Assembly: GCA_038230695.1 (NCBI GenBank)
Contig: JBBRMT010000127.1
Span: 1-12,885, forward strand
DNA length: 12,885 nt
From: QHBQ01 sp038230695
GTDB taxonomy: Bacteria > Chloroflexota > Chloroflexia > QHBQ01
Direction: 5' to 3'
Shown here: positions 6,051 to 12,885 of the stretch, one piece after another
Layout: the number at the start of each line of letters is the position of its first letter
How positions within the stretch are numbered: the stretch's first letter is position 1
Position numbers and translations under genes: made by a program
The notes under the pieces: model-generated
Databases searched by the model: none
The model's input: only the letters and a program-made list of their open reading frames with translations
What the model was told of the DNA's origin: nothing

Positions 6051-6079
6051 TTGCAGAATCATCCTGATTATGGTATAGT
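6051..6079 (+). promoter_or_regulatory. Extended -10 promoter of recN
   Basis: TATAGT (6074-6079, 5 of 6) is preceded directly by TGG, an extended -10 element. A weak -35 TTGCAG lies at 6051-6056 with a 17-bp spacer. The leader would be about 65 bases. No LexA-type operator (CTG-N10-CAG or GAAC-N4-GTTC) was found in it. Confidence 0.6.
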
Positions 6080-6150
6080 AAGGTGCGCGGAAAACAAGCC
6101 GCGTAAGCTGACTGTGCCTACATGAACCAGAAACTAACGGAGAACCTGAG

Positions 6151-8025
6151 TTGCTAGCTGAACTGAACATCACCAATTTTGCGATTATTGATCGCCTACG
6201 GCTGGGACTGGGGCGCGGCTTCAACGCGCTGACTGGCGAGACCGGCGCAGGCAAGAGCATCATTATTGATGCGGTGGGAGCATTGCTGGGCCAGAAGGTG
6301 GGGGCAGAGTTCATCCGCAGCGGCCAGCAGCAGGCACACGTAGAAGGGCTGTTCGATCTGGGCGATGTGTCGCCTGACCATGCTATTTATGGCTTGCTGG
6401 CCGAGCATGACCTGACCGATGCGGATCAGCCGGGGCAGGTTATCCTCAGCCGCGATATCAACAACAGTGGGCGCAGTGTGGCCCGCATCAACGGGCGGGC
6501 GGTCAACCTGGCAACCTTGCAGGAGGTGGGCCAGCAACTGATTGACATCCACGGCCAGAACGAACACGCCAGCCTGCTGCGCGTGGCCGAGCATATCGAG
6601 ATGCTGGATCAGTACGCCGACCTGCTACCCCAGCGTCAACAGCTTGCCGCGATGGTCGTAACCTTGCGCCAGGTGCGCGGCGAACTGGTGCGCCTGCGCC
6701 GCGACGAGCGCGAACTGGCCCGCACTGCCGATCGATTGACTTATCAGGTGGAGGAGATTGACAAGGCTGCTTTGCAAGCCGGTGAGGACGAGCAACTGGC
6801 CCAGGAACGGCAGATCCTCAACAATGCCGAGCGTCTGACAGAACTGGCCGATGCTGCTTATCGTATTCTCTATGAAGGCGAAAGCAGTGACGAGGTTGAC
6901 TTTGATAGCCCCCGCCGCGCAACGATCACGAAGGGTCGCGCTGTACCCGCCATCGGCAGTCGAGCCGTGATTGACGCGCTCAACGAGGTGGGCAGCATCT
7001 TTGGCGAACTGGCCCGCTTCGATGCACGCATGGCCGAGCAGCAAGTGAGCATTGTCGCGCTGGCCGAGCAGATTAGCGATGTTACCCGCACCCTCCGCCA
7101 GTACCGCGACAGCCTCGAACACGACCCTGCCAGGCTGGAATATGTAGATGAGCGCATCAGCCTGATCCACGAACTGAAGCGCAAGTACGGTACTAGCATC
7201 GAGGAGATCAACGAGTTTGGCAGGCGGGCAGCCGCCGAGCTTGAGGGCATTACCCACAGTGAGGAGCGCATTGCTGCGTTGCAAGCGCAGGAGGATGGCC
7301 TGTTGCAGCAGATCAGCACGCTGGCCGCGCAGCTATCGAAGGTGCGCCGCAAGGCAGGTGATCAGCTGGCGCGGGCGGTGGAGCGGGCAATGACCGACCT
7401 GAACATGGCCCGCATCCAGATGCGCGTAGCGATTACCCACCAGCCAGACGCACACGGCATCCTGCTGCCCGCCGAGGTGATTGCTGCCAGCGACAACGGT
7501 GGCGACGCGCAAACCCGCTACGCCTTCGATACAAAGGGCGCGGATCGGGTCGAGTTTCTGCTGTCACCCAACCCTGGTGAACCGCTCAAGCCGCTGGCAA
7601 AGATCGCCTCCGGTGGCGAGACTTCCCGCCTGATGCTGGCAATCAAGAGTATCCTCAGCGCCGCTGACAACACCCCGACGCTGATTTTCGACGAGGTGGA
7701 TGTGGGTGTCGGCGGGCGCAGCGGCCAGGTGGTCGGTGAGAAGCTATGGGGTCTCAGCGCCCACCACCAGGTAATCTGCATCAGCCACCTGCCGCAGATT
7801 GCCGCGTTTGGCGATAGCCACTTCAAGATTAGCAAGGTGGTAGATGGTGGACGCACCAGCACGTATATCGAGCCGCTGCAAGGCGAGGCCCGCGTCCACG
7901 AAGTTGCCGCCATGCTAGGCGGCCCCAACCCAACTGCCGTCAGTCTGGAGAACGCCCGCCAGATTATCCATCAGGCCGAGCAGGTAAAGGACGATGCACG
8001 GGCTAGCGTAAGCGCTGAGTGCTGA
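6151..8025 (+). CDS. recN: DNA repair protein RecN
   Basis: The 624-residue product has the full RecN/SMC-like layout. The N-terminal FNALTGETGAGKS holds Walker A at 29-36. A coiled-coil-rich middle spans about 150-400 and contains IDIHGQNEH (start of the RecN-specific part). The ABC signature is ASGGETSRLML (S487-G488-G489), Walker B LIFDEVDVGVGG has D514 and E515, and the final VICISHLPQIAAFGD carries the switch His. RecN binds DNA ends and holds broken chromosomes together during double-strand-break repair in the cytosol. The length is slightly above the usual 550-570. The TTG start is preferred because GGAG (6139-6142) lies 8 bases upstream and the frame begins with the conserved L-x-x-L-x-I-x-N-F-A-I-I. 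The extreme C-terminus and stop are formed by a GCTGAGT microrepeat (8014-8026), giving SVSAEC. Confidence 0.95.
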   Translation: MLAELNITNFAIIDRLRLGLGRGFNALTGETGAGKSIIIDAVGALLGQKVGAEFIRSGQQQAHVEGLFDLGDVSPDHAIYGLLAEHDLTDADQPGQVILSRDINNSGRSVARINGRAVNLATLQEVGQQLIDIHGQNEHASLLRVAEHIEMLDQYADLLPQRQQLAAMVVTLRQVRGELVRLRRDERELARTADRLTYQVEEIDKAALQAGEDEQLAQERQILNNAERLTELADAAYRILYEGESSDEVDFDSPRRATITKGRAVPAIGSRAVIDALNEVGSIFGELARFDARMAEQQVSIVALAEQISDVTRTLRQYRDSLEHDPARLEYVDERISLIHELKRKYGTSIEEINEFGRRAAAELEGITHSEERIAALQAQEDGLLQQISTLAAQLSKVRRKAGDQLARAVERAMTDLNMARIQMRVAITHQPDAHGILLPAEVIAASDNGGDAQTRYAFDTKGADRVEFLLSPNPGEPLKPLAKIASGGETSRLMLAIKSILSAADNTPTLIFDEVDVGVGGRSGQVVGEKLWGLSAHHQVICISHLPQIAAFGDSHFKISKVVDGGRTSTYIEPLQGEARVHEVAAMLGGPNPTAVSLENARQIIHQAEQVKDDARASVSAEC

Positions 8026-8026
8026 G
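8014..8026 (+). repeat. GCTGAGT heptad microrepeat (copy 3) spanning the recN stop
   Basis: GCTGAGT-GCTGAG is identical to 5561-5573 and the TGA stop (8023-8025) lies inside it; a further degenerate unit TGCCGAG follows. Confidence 0.6.
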
Positions 8027-8070
8027 TGCCGAGTTATCTTATCTCATGCATCATACCTCATGCTGGCGGT

Positions 8071-8099
8071 TTTACAATCTTAAATATACAATCTACAAT
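8071..8099 (+). promoter_or_regulatory. Promoter of the polysaccharide operon, built from TACAATC repeats
   Basis: TTTACA (8071-8076, 5 of 6) and TACAAT (8094-8099, 5 of 6) are 17 bp apart. TACAATCT occurs at 8073, 8087 and 8094, so the boxes are parts of a microrepeat. Transcription would start near 8106, just before the ribosome site AGAGGGGGA (8111-8119). Confidence 0.6.
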
Positions 8100-8123
8100 C
8101 TGTAATTACAAGAGGGGGACGTA

Positions 8124-11100
8124 GTGACAAAGCTAGGATATTATTGCGACCGCATCCTGGAGTGGGGTTGGCTTGCCGCGCTGGTATATACTCCGCTATT
8201 CTTCAACGTCTACAGCAGCCGCGTGTTCGAGCCGGACAAGATCTCCCTGCTCCGCACCATCGTGTTGGTAATGACGGTGGCGTGGGGCATCAAGGTGCTG
8301 GAGGGGTTGGGCAATAACCGCACTGTCAATGCCCGAGGCAGCGGCGGCGGCACGGCTACGGCAGCGGTCAGCAGCGGCTGGCCGATATCGCGCTGGTGGC
8401 GCATCCCCCTGCTGCTGCCCATCCTGATCTACGCCGCCCTCTTTCTGATCACCAGCTTCACCAGCGTTACCCCCGAAGCCAGCATCTTCGGCAGCTATCA
8501 GCGTCTGCAGGGGCTGGTCAGCCAGTACGCCTATATCATGCTGGCGCTGATCATCATCTTCAACGTGCGTACCCGCGCCCAGATTGAGCGCATTATCACC
8601 TTTGCCATCGCTACCGCCGCTCCTGTCGCCCTCTACGGCCTTTTGCAGCACCAGAACCTCGACCCGCTGCCCTGGGCGGGAGATGTCACTACCCGCGTGG
8701 CTAGCTCGATGGGTAATGCCATCTTCGTGGCCGCCTGGCTAATTATGATTGTGCCGCTGCTGCTCTACCGCATCGCCAACCTGCTCGACCGCCTGTTCAG
8801 CAAGAACAGCGACCTGGAGCCGGAGACCCGCGACGGGGACGCGCTGCGGGTAATCGGATATGCGGGCGTGGCTCTGGCGCAAAACATGGTGCTGTGGATC
8901 GCCCTGGGGTTGATTGCCAGCAATCAGCGAGCCGACTTCAGCCTCTGGTTCATCCTGCCGATCGCTATCGCTATCTTCTACGGTATGACCTTTATCTACG
9001 GCACAGCGCGGCAGAGTAGCCGTTGGTTCGCCTGGATGCAACTTATCTCCCTCAGCCTGCTGCTGCTGCTAACCATCGCGATTATCTACTTCACCCAGTC
9101 ACGCGGCCCTGAAATCGGCCTGATTGCGGGGGTGATGGTCTTCCTGCTGGCGGTGCTGTGGATGCGGCGGATGTGGAAGTCGCTCTCTCTGGTTGGCGGT
9201 GTGCTAGCTCTGTTCATCGCTTTCCTGGTCGTCTTCAACCTGCCCAACTCGCCGATTGCCGAATGGCGTAACCTGCCTTATATTGGTCGCCTCGGCACCA
9301 TTACCCAGCTAGATGAAGGCACCGGCAAGGTACGTACCCTGATCTGGCAGGGAGCGTTCAACCTGATCAAATCCGACCCGCTACGCATGGTTATCGGCTG
9401 GGGGCCGGAGAGTATGTACGTGGCCTATAACAAGTATTACCCTTCCGACTTGCAGCACTGGGAGCTACGCAACGCTACCCCTGACCGCTCGCACAACGCC
9501 TATATTGACCAGATGGTAACAATGGGCATCAGCGGCGAACTGGCCTGGCTGCTGCTGCTGGGCAGCTTCCTATTCTTCGTGTGGAAGGCGCTGCGACAAA
9601 CCAAAACCTTCGCTAGCCAGGCGCTCATCCTCGGCCTAACCGGCGGCGTGATCTCGCACCTGGTAGAGATCTCGGTAGGCATCCAGATCGCCGCCACATA
9701 TACGTATTTTTACACCTACCTGGGTGTCTTCGTGGCGCTCACCTTCTTTATTGAGAAGACGCTGCAACCAAGCCAGGATAGCGGCGATGCCGATGCCCGC
9801 TTGCGCGAACAGACTAACTTCACGGATCAGCCGAAGTTGGAGCGAGGGATGATGCGGGTCTTCGACGCGCTCAACCCACGTCCCGTATTGGCGTTGGCAG
9901 GCGCAGGCAATAGCGCGGCTGGCCCAATCACCGTCGCTTTCGCCGCCACCTCGAATCGCGGCGGCAGCAGCACACAATCTGGCAGCCCGCGCAAGGGTAG
10001 CGGCAATCGCAACAAGGCTAATCAGCCACCTACCCGTCCCGTCATTGTGCCACCCGCCCGCCCCGCTAACGGCAACGTCACCCCAGTTACACCTCCGACT
10101 AATGGCAGCGCGTCAGCAATCAATGGCAGCGCCGCACCAACCAATGGCAACGCCGCATCCAAAATCAGCGCAGTTGCCAGCGGTACGCCGGTTATGCCAG
10201 CGCCCCTCCCGCAATCGCAGATTCAGCGGGCCAGCAGCCGCCAGCGGGTCGCCAGCGGGCGGGTGGATCAGGCCAAGATGCGCCCACTCACCCGCTGGGT
10301 GAACAATACGGCGTTCGTCTGGGTGTACGCCACGCTGGCAATTGTCGCCATCCTGTTCATCTGGCTGGTGAACATCAACCTTGTCTACGCCGATATGCTT
10401 TACAAGCAGGGGCAGAGCGCCGACGCGCAGCAGGTTTGGCCGCAGAGCGTGCAGCTATATCAACAGGCGATCAACCTGCAACCCGACCAGGATTACTACT
10501 ACCTGTTCATGGGCCGCTCCTACATGGAGTGGTCGAAGAACCCAGGCCGCTTCGAGCAGTTGACCACTGCTCAGGCCAGTCAGCGCCGCGACCAGCTGAT
10601 CCTGCAGTCGGAGCAGACATTGCTCAAGGCGCTCTCGCTCAACCCCATGAACACCGATCACTACGCCAACCTGGGCCGCCTCTACATCTACTGGGGCGGG
10701 GTGCTGGGCGGTAATACGGCCAACTCGCAACAGGCGCTGGCGACGATGCAGAAGGGCGTAGGTTACTATCAGCAGGCGGTGAAACTCAGCCCACAGAACG
10801 CGCAAATCTGGAACGAGTTGGCCCTGGCGCAACGATCGCTCGGCCTCTACATGAACCAGCTAAACCCGCCCAGCCCGCAAGCCAGCGCGGGCGCAAGCGC
10901 CACGCCGACCACCACCCAGAGTATTACCAGCACTGGAGTAGTCAGCGCCAGCAAGGGCATAACCAACACGACCACCTCAACCACTACTGCGACTACCACC
11001 CCGACCAGCACTACTACGACGAAGACACCGGTGCGTGGCGACGATGTAAACCCCGACGCGCTGAATATGTTGTTGGCCTCAGAGGCAACAATCAGCCACA

Positions 11101-11750
11101 CTATCAGCGTGGTAGACAACAAGTTTGGCAATAGCTACTTCATCCAGGGCGAAATCGAGCGCAGCCTTGACGATGCGCCCAGGGCAGCGGCGGCCTACGT
11201 CAATCTGATCAAACTGGTGCCGGTGGGCAATGATACACCATCGCTTGCCAGCCTGGCCGATACCGAGATAACCAACCGCGCCCAGTTTCTGGTGGACGGC
11301 AAGGTTTACACCGATGTGATCAACGCGCTGGTAGATGTAACCACCAAGCCAGCGGTTCCCAACCCCCAAAAACCGGAGGCGGGCCTGTACGCCGATAGCA
11401 AGGATGCCCACAACTTCCTGGGCTTCCTATACTGGAAGAGCAATCAATTGCCGCTGGGCATAGCCGAGCTACAGAAGGTGGAGCAGATTGACGGCTCCGA
11501 CTACTTCGTGCATCGCAACCTGTCGGTGCTGTTTAGCCTGAACAAGCAGCCCCAGCAGCAGCTAACCGAACTGGCCCTGAGTCGTAACATCCTCACCGGC
11601 TCCAACTGGACTAGCTTCTTCAGCAGCCAGACGGATCATGACAACGAGCTAAACAGCGTCAACGTGACCATCCAACAGGTGGAGCAAGCCAACCCAGGGC
11701 TGAAAGCGCCTGCCGCGCCTGCTGCGCCCACCGCGCCTACTGCGCCGTAG
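8124..11750 (+). CDS. O-antigen ligase/polymerase-like membrane protein fused to a TPR domain
   Basis: This 1208-residue protein has three parts. Residues about 10-545 hold roughly a dozen membrane helices and the Wzy_C (O-antigen ligase/polymerase) hallmarks: TQSRGPEIG with R327, and a large external loop from about 375 to 470 ending in DRSHNAYID (H457). Residues about 550-725 are a Pro/Ala/Asn/Ser linker with NGS/NGN repeats at 649-677. A further membrane helix (about 731-752) leads to an external or cytosolic region with TPR-like helices (for example AVKLSPQNAQIWNELA). That region is interrupted by a Thr-rich tract (947-968), and the protein ends in an A-P repeat (1195-1208). Family members polymerise or transfer lipid-linked glycans at the outer face of the membrane. 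In a phylum generally lacking LPS the product is more likely a capsule, exopolysaccharide or glycosylated surface protein. The GTG start is supported by AGAGGGGGA upstream. The sugar-phosphate transferase follows after 10 bases. Confidence 0.85.
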   Translation: MTKLGYYCDRILEWGWLAALVYTPLFFNVYSSRVFEPDKISLLRTIVLVMTVAWGIKVLEGLGNNRTVNARGSGGGTATAAVSSGWPISRWWRIPLLLPILIYAALFLITSFTSVTPEASIFGSYQRLQGLVSQYAYIMLALIIIFNVRTRAQIERIITFAIATAAPVALYGLLQHQNLDPLPWAGDVTTRVASSMGNAIFVAAWLIMIVPLLLYRIANLLDRLFSKNSDLEPETRDGDALRVIGYAGVALAQNMVLWIALGLIASNQRADFSLWFILPIAIAIFYGMTFIYGTARQSSRWFAWMQLISLSLLLLLTIAIIYFTQSRGPEIGLIAGVMVFLLAVLWMRRMWKSLSLVGGVLALFIAFLVVFNLPNSPIAEWRNLPYIGRLGTITQLDEGTGKVRTLIWQGAFNLIKSDPLRMVIGWGPESMYVAYNKYYPSDLQHWELRNATPDRSHNAYIDQMVTMGISGELAWLLLLGSFLFFVWKALRQTKTFASQALILGLTGGVISHLVEISVGIQIAATYTYFYTYLGVFVALTFFIEKTLQPSQDSGDADARLREQTNFTDQPKLERGMMRVFDALNPRPVLALAGAGNSAAGPITVAFAATSNRGGSSTQSGSPRKGSGNRNKANQPPTRPVIVPPARPANGNVTPVTPPTNGSASAINGSAAPTNGNAASKISAVASGTPVMPAPLPQSQIQRASSRQRVASGRVDQAKMRPLTRWVNNTAFVWVYATLAIVAILFIWLVNINLVYADMLYKQGQSADAQQVWPQSVQLYQQAINLQPDQDYYYLFMGRSYMEWSKNPGRFEQLTTAQASQRRDQLILQSEQTLLKALSLNPMNTDHYANLGRLYIYWGGVLGGNTANSQQALATMQKGVGYYQQAVKLSPQNAQIWNELALAQRSLGLYMNQLNPPSPQASAGASATPTTTQSITSTGVVSASKGITNTTTSTTTATTTPTSTTTTKTPVRGDDVNPDALNMLLASEATISHTISVVDNKFGNSYFIQGEIERSLDDAPRAAAAYVNLIKLVPVGNDTPSLASLADTEITNRAQFLVDGKVYTDVINALVDVTTKPAVPNPQKPEAGLYADSKDAHNFLGFLYWKSNQLPLGIAELQKVEQIDGSDYFVHRNLSVLFSLNKQPQQQLTELALSRNILTGSNWTSFFSSQTDHDNELNSVNVTIQQVEQANPGLKAPAAPAAPTAPTAP
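10919..11028 (+). repeat. Thr-codon-rich low-complexity tract within the polymerase gene
   Basis: ACC/ACT/ACG codons dominate and encode an almost pure Thr/Ser stretch at residues 947-968, flanked by TSTG and SAS segments. It is a typical flexible, possibly O-glycosylated linker between two TPR-like blocks. Confidence 0.6.
11706..11747 (+). repeat. 9-bp-period Ala-Pro repeat at the 3' end of the polymerase gene
   Basis: Units of the type GCGCCTGCC recur about 4.7 times and encode APA/APT triplets that end the protein. Slippage could change its length without shifting frame. Confidence 0.6.
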
Positions 11751-11752
11751 AG

Positions 11753-11765
11753 GCTGAGTCTTGAG
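11753..11765 (+). repeat. GCTGAGT-like microrepeat (copy 4) at a gene boundary
   Basis: GCTGAGT-CTTGAG matches the copies at 5561 and 8014 at 11 of 13 positions. It fills the 10-base gap after the polymerase stop and covers the TTG start codon of the next gene. Confidence 0.5.
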
Positions 11766-12807
11766 CTACGCGCTACAATATCTATTCATCTTCAGCGTCG
11801 CGCTGGGGGGTGCGTTGCTCGCTACTCCCGGCGCGAAGTGGGTTGCCCACCGCCTGGGGGTGGTGGATATGCCCAACGCCCGTAAGATCCACCTCAACCC
11901 TATCCCGCTGCTGGGCGGGCTGGCTATCTACGCCGGGTTCATCGCGGCGGTCGCAATCGGTGGTAACCTGGGGCGGGCGGCCGATAACTATAGCCCCTGG
12001 CAGGCGGTTGGCATCTTCGTTGGCGCGACCATGGTGGCCGTGTTCGGGATGTGGGACGACAAGTATGGCCTCGGCCCTCGTGCCAAGCTGGTAGGCGAAG
12101 CGCTGGGCGCATTGGCTCTGATTGCCACTGGCATCAGCGTGGAGTTTCTGCATAACGGCATCCTCAACTACGCCATAACTATCCGATGGGTGGTGGGCAT
12201 CTGCAACGCCATGAACCTGATGGACAACATGAACGGGCTGGCGGGCGGGGTGAGCGCAGTTGCCAGCCTGTTCTTCTTCACCCTCGCTGCGCTTAACAGC
12301 CAGGCGCTGGTCGCGCCACTCTCAATCGCCCTGTTCGGCGCGTGTATCGGCTTCCTGCGCTATAACTTCGGCCACACCGCCAGTATCTTCATGGGCGACA
12401 CCGGCAGTCTGTTCCTCGGCTTCATGCTGGCGACGGTTGGCATCAAGCTGAACTTCCCGCATAACCCGCTGGGCGGTCAGGTGGTCTGGCTCATCCCCGT
12501 AATCGTGCTGGCGGTGCCGATCTTCGACACTACGCTAGTGACGATTTCGCGGTTGCGCCGCCATATCTCGCCATTTACCGCAGGCAAGGATCACCTTAGC
12601 CACCGCCTGGTGCGCCTAGGCATGAGTCGGCGCGAGGCAGTAATGTTCATTTACCTTATCGCTATCCTGCTGGGGGTTGCTGCCCTAATGGTTAGCCAGA
12701 CCAGTTCGCTGCCCATCGCCTTGACTACCGTCGGCGTGGTTCTGGTGGCGGGGTTGTACGGCCTGTGGCGGTTGGAGCAAGTAGACGTGAACGCGCCGAT
12801 GCCATGA
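11761..12807 (+). CDS. Undecaprenyl-phosphate sugar-1-phosphate transferase (WecA/TagO/MraY superfamily)
   Basis: The 348-residue product has about ten membrane helices and the family's signature loops. These are VVDMPNARKIHLNPIPLLGG (34-53), the GMWDDKYGL double Asp (D99-D100), NLMDNMNGLAGG (152-163), FMGDTGSLFLG (210-220) and KDHLSHRL (276-283). Such enzymes move a sugar-1-phosphate, usually GlcNAc-1-P, from its UDP donor to the polyprenyl-phosphate carrier at the inner membrane face, the first step of surface-glycan assembly. Lack of the MraY-type HHH and the overall pattern favour WecA/TagO over MraY. The usual D-G-L in the third motif is N-G-L here (N158). TTG 11761 is chosen because later ATG/GTG codons would cut the first helix and the PNARK motif; a weak TAGAGG lies 7 bases upstream. 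The gene sits 10 bases after the polymerase and overlaps the next by ATGA, so the three are probably cotranscribed. Confidence 0.9.
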   Translation: MSYALQYLFIFSVALGGALLATPGAKWVAHRLGVVDMPNARKIHLNPIPLLGGLAIYAGFIAAVAIGGNLGRAADNYSPWQAVGIFVGATMVAVFGMWDDKYGLGPRAKLVGEALGALALIATGISVEFLHNGILNYAITIRWVVGICNAMNLMDNMNGLAGGVSAVASLFFFTLAALNSQALVAPLSIALFGACIGFLRYNFGHTASIFMGDTGSLFLGFMLATVGIKLNFPHNPLGGQVVWLIPVIVLAVPIFDTTLVTISRLRRHISPFTAGKDHLSHRLVRLGMSRREAVMFIYLIAILLGVAALMVSQTSSLPIALTTVGVVLVAGLYGLWRLEQVDVNAPMP

Positions 12808-12885
12808 CCACGAAACTAACCCACATCAAAGCGGTGTTCCTCGATGCGGGCTTCACCCTCATCCACCCCCAGCCAGTGCCAGGGC
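12804..12885 (+). CDS. HAD-superfamily hydrolase-like protein, 5' fragment
   Basis: ATG 12804 overlaps the transferase stop (ATGA) and opens a frame to the window end (27 codons). The peptide IKAVFLDAGFTLIHP matches HAD motif I: a hydrophobic strand, nucleophile D14, then A-G-F-T-L. The usual second Asp of phosphatases (DxD) is replaced by G, as in the FLDAGGTL subgroup. The substrate cannot be told from this fragment. Coupling to the glycan genes may mean sugar-phosphate metabolism, but HAD genes are common passengers. Confidence 0.8.
   Translation, partial: MTTKLTHIKAVFLDAGFTLIHPQPVPG

Noticed and set aside
6080..6150. SOS/LexA operator before recN
   Set aside because: CTG...CAG pairs present have spacings of 13 and 17, not 10, and no GAAC-N4-GTTC is seen.
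1..12885. CRISPR array, insertion sequence or phage integrase
   Set aside because: No regularly spaced identical repeats of CRISPR length and no transposase or integrase motifs were found.

Overview
The window reads as chromosomal DNA of a filamentous Chloroflexota-type bacterium. This is inferred from an S-layer-homology protein, an export-targeted protein whose N-terminal module I associate with this phylum, GTG/TTG starts, GC-rich genes and many short dispersed repeats. No marker gene here fixes the species. All real genes lie on the + strand.

Layout. 1-148: 3' end of an S-layer-homology (SLH) protein. 149-518: intergenic region with two hairpin terminators, a perfect 12-bp inverted repeat and a near-consensus promoter. 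519-2552: secreted clan-A glycoside hydrolase (GH5-like). 2553-4835: a visibly AT-richer two-gene cassette with its own promoter, encoding an AlbA_2 (Schlafen-type) plus GHKL-like ATP-binding protein overlapping a ParA/MinD-type ATPase by ATGA. 4836-5624: a CPBP (CAAX-type) membrane protease whose N-terminal coding sequence continues upstream into the cassette junction without a normal start codon. 5625-6150: intergenic region with a selenocysteine tRNA (anticodon TCA) flanked by inverted and direct repeats. 6151-8025: recN, the DNA-repair ATPase. 8124-12885: a surface-polysaccharide gene set made of an O-antigen ligase/polymerase-like membrane protein fused to TPRs, a WecA/TagO-type sugar-phosphate transferase, and the start of a HAD-like protein, packed with a 10-bp gap and an ATGA overlap.

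How they fit together. The SLH protein, secreted glycosidase, glycan polymerase and lipid-linked sugar transferase all concern the cell surface. RecN and tRNA-Sec are housekeeping or decoding functions. The AlbA_2-GHKL/ParA pair is the odd element. Its base composition, private promoter and apparent truncation of the downstream protease mark it as acquired, and it is the best candidate for an undescribed (possibly defence-type) system. A second theme is 7-bp-periodic microrepeats (GCTGAGT and TACAATC families). They cluster at gene 3' ends and in one case appear to supply a promoter.
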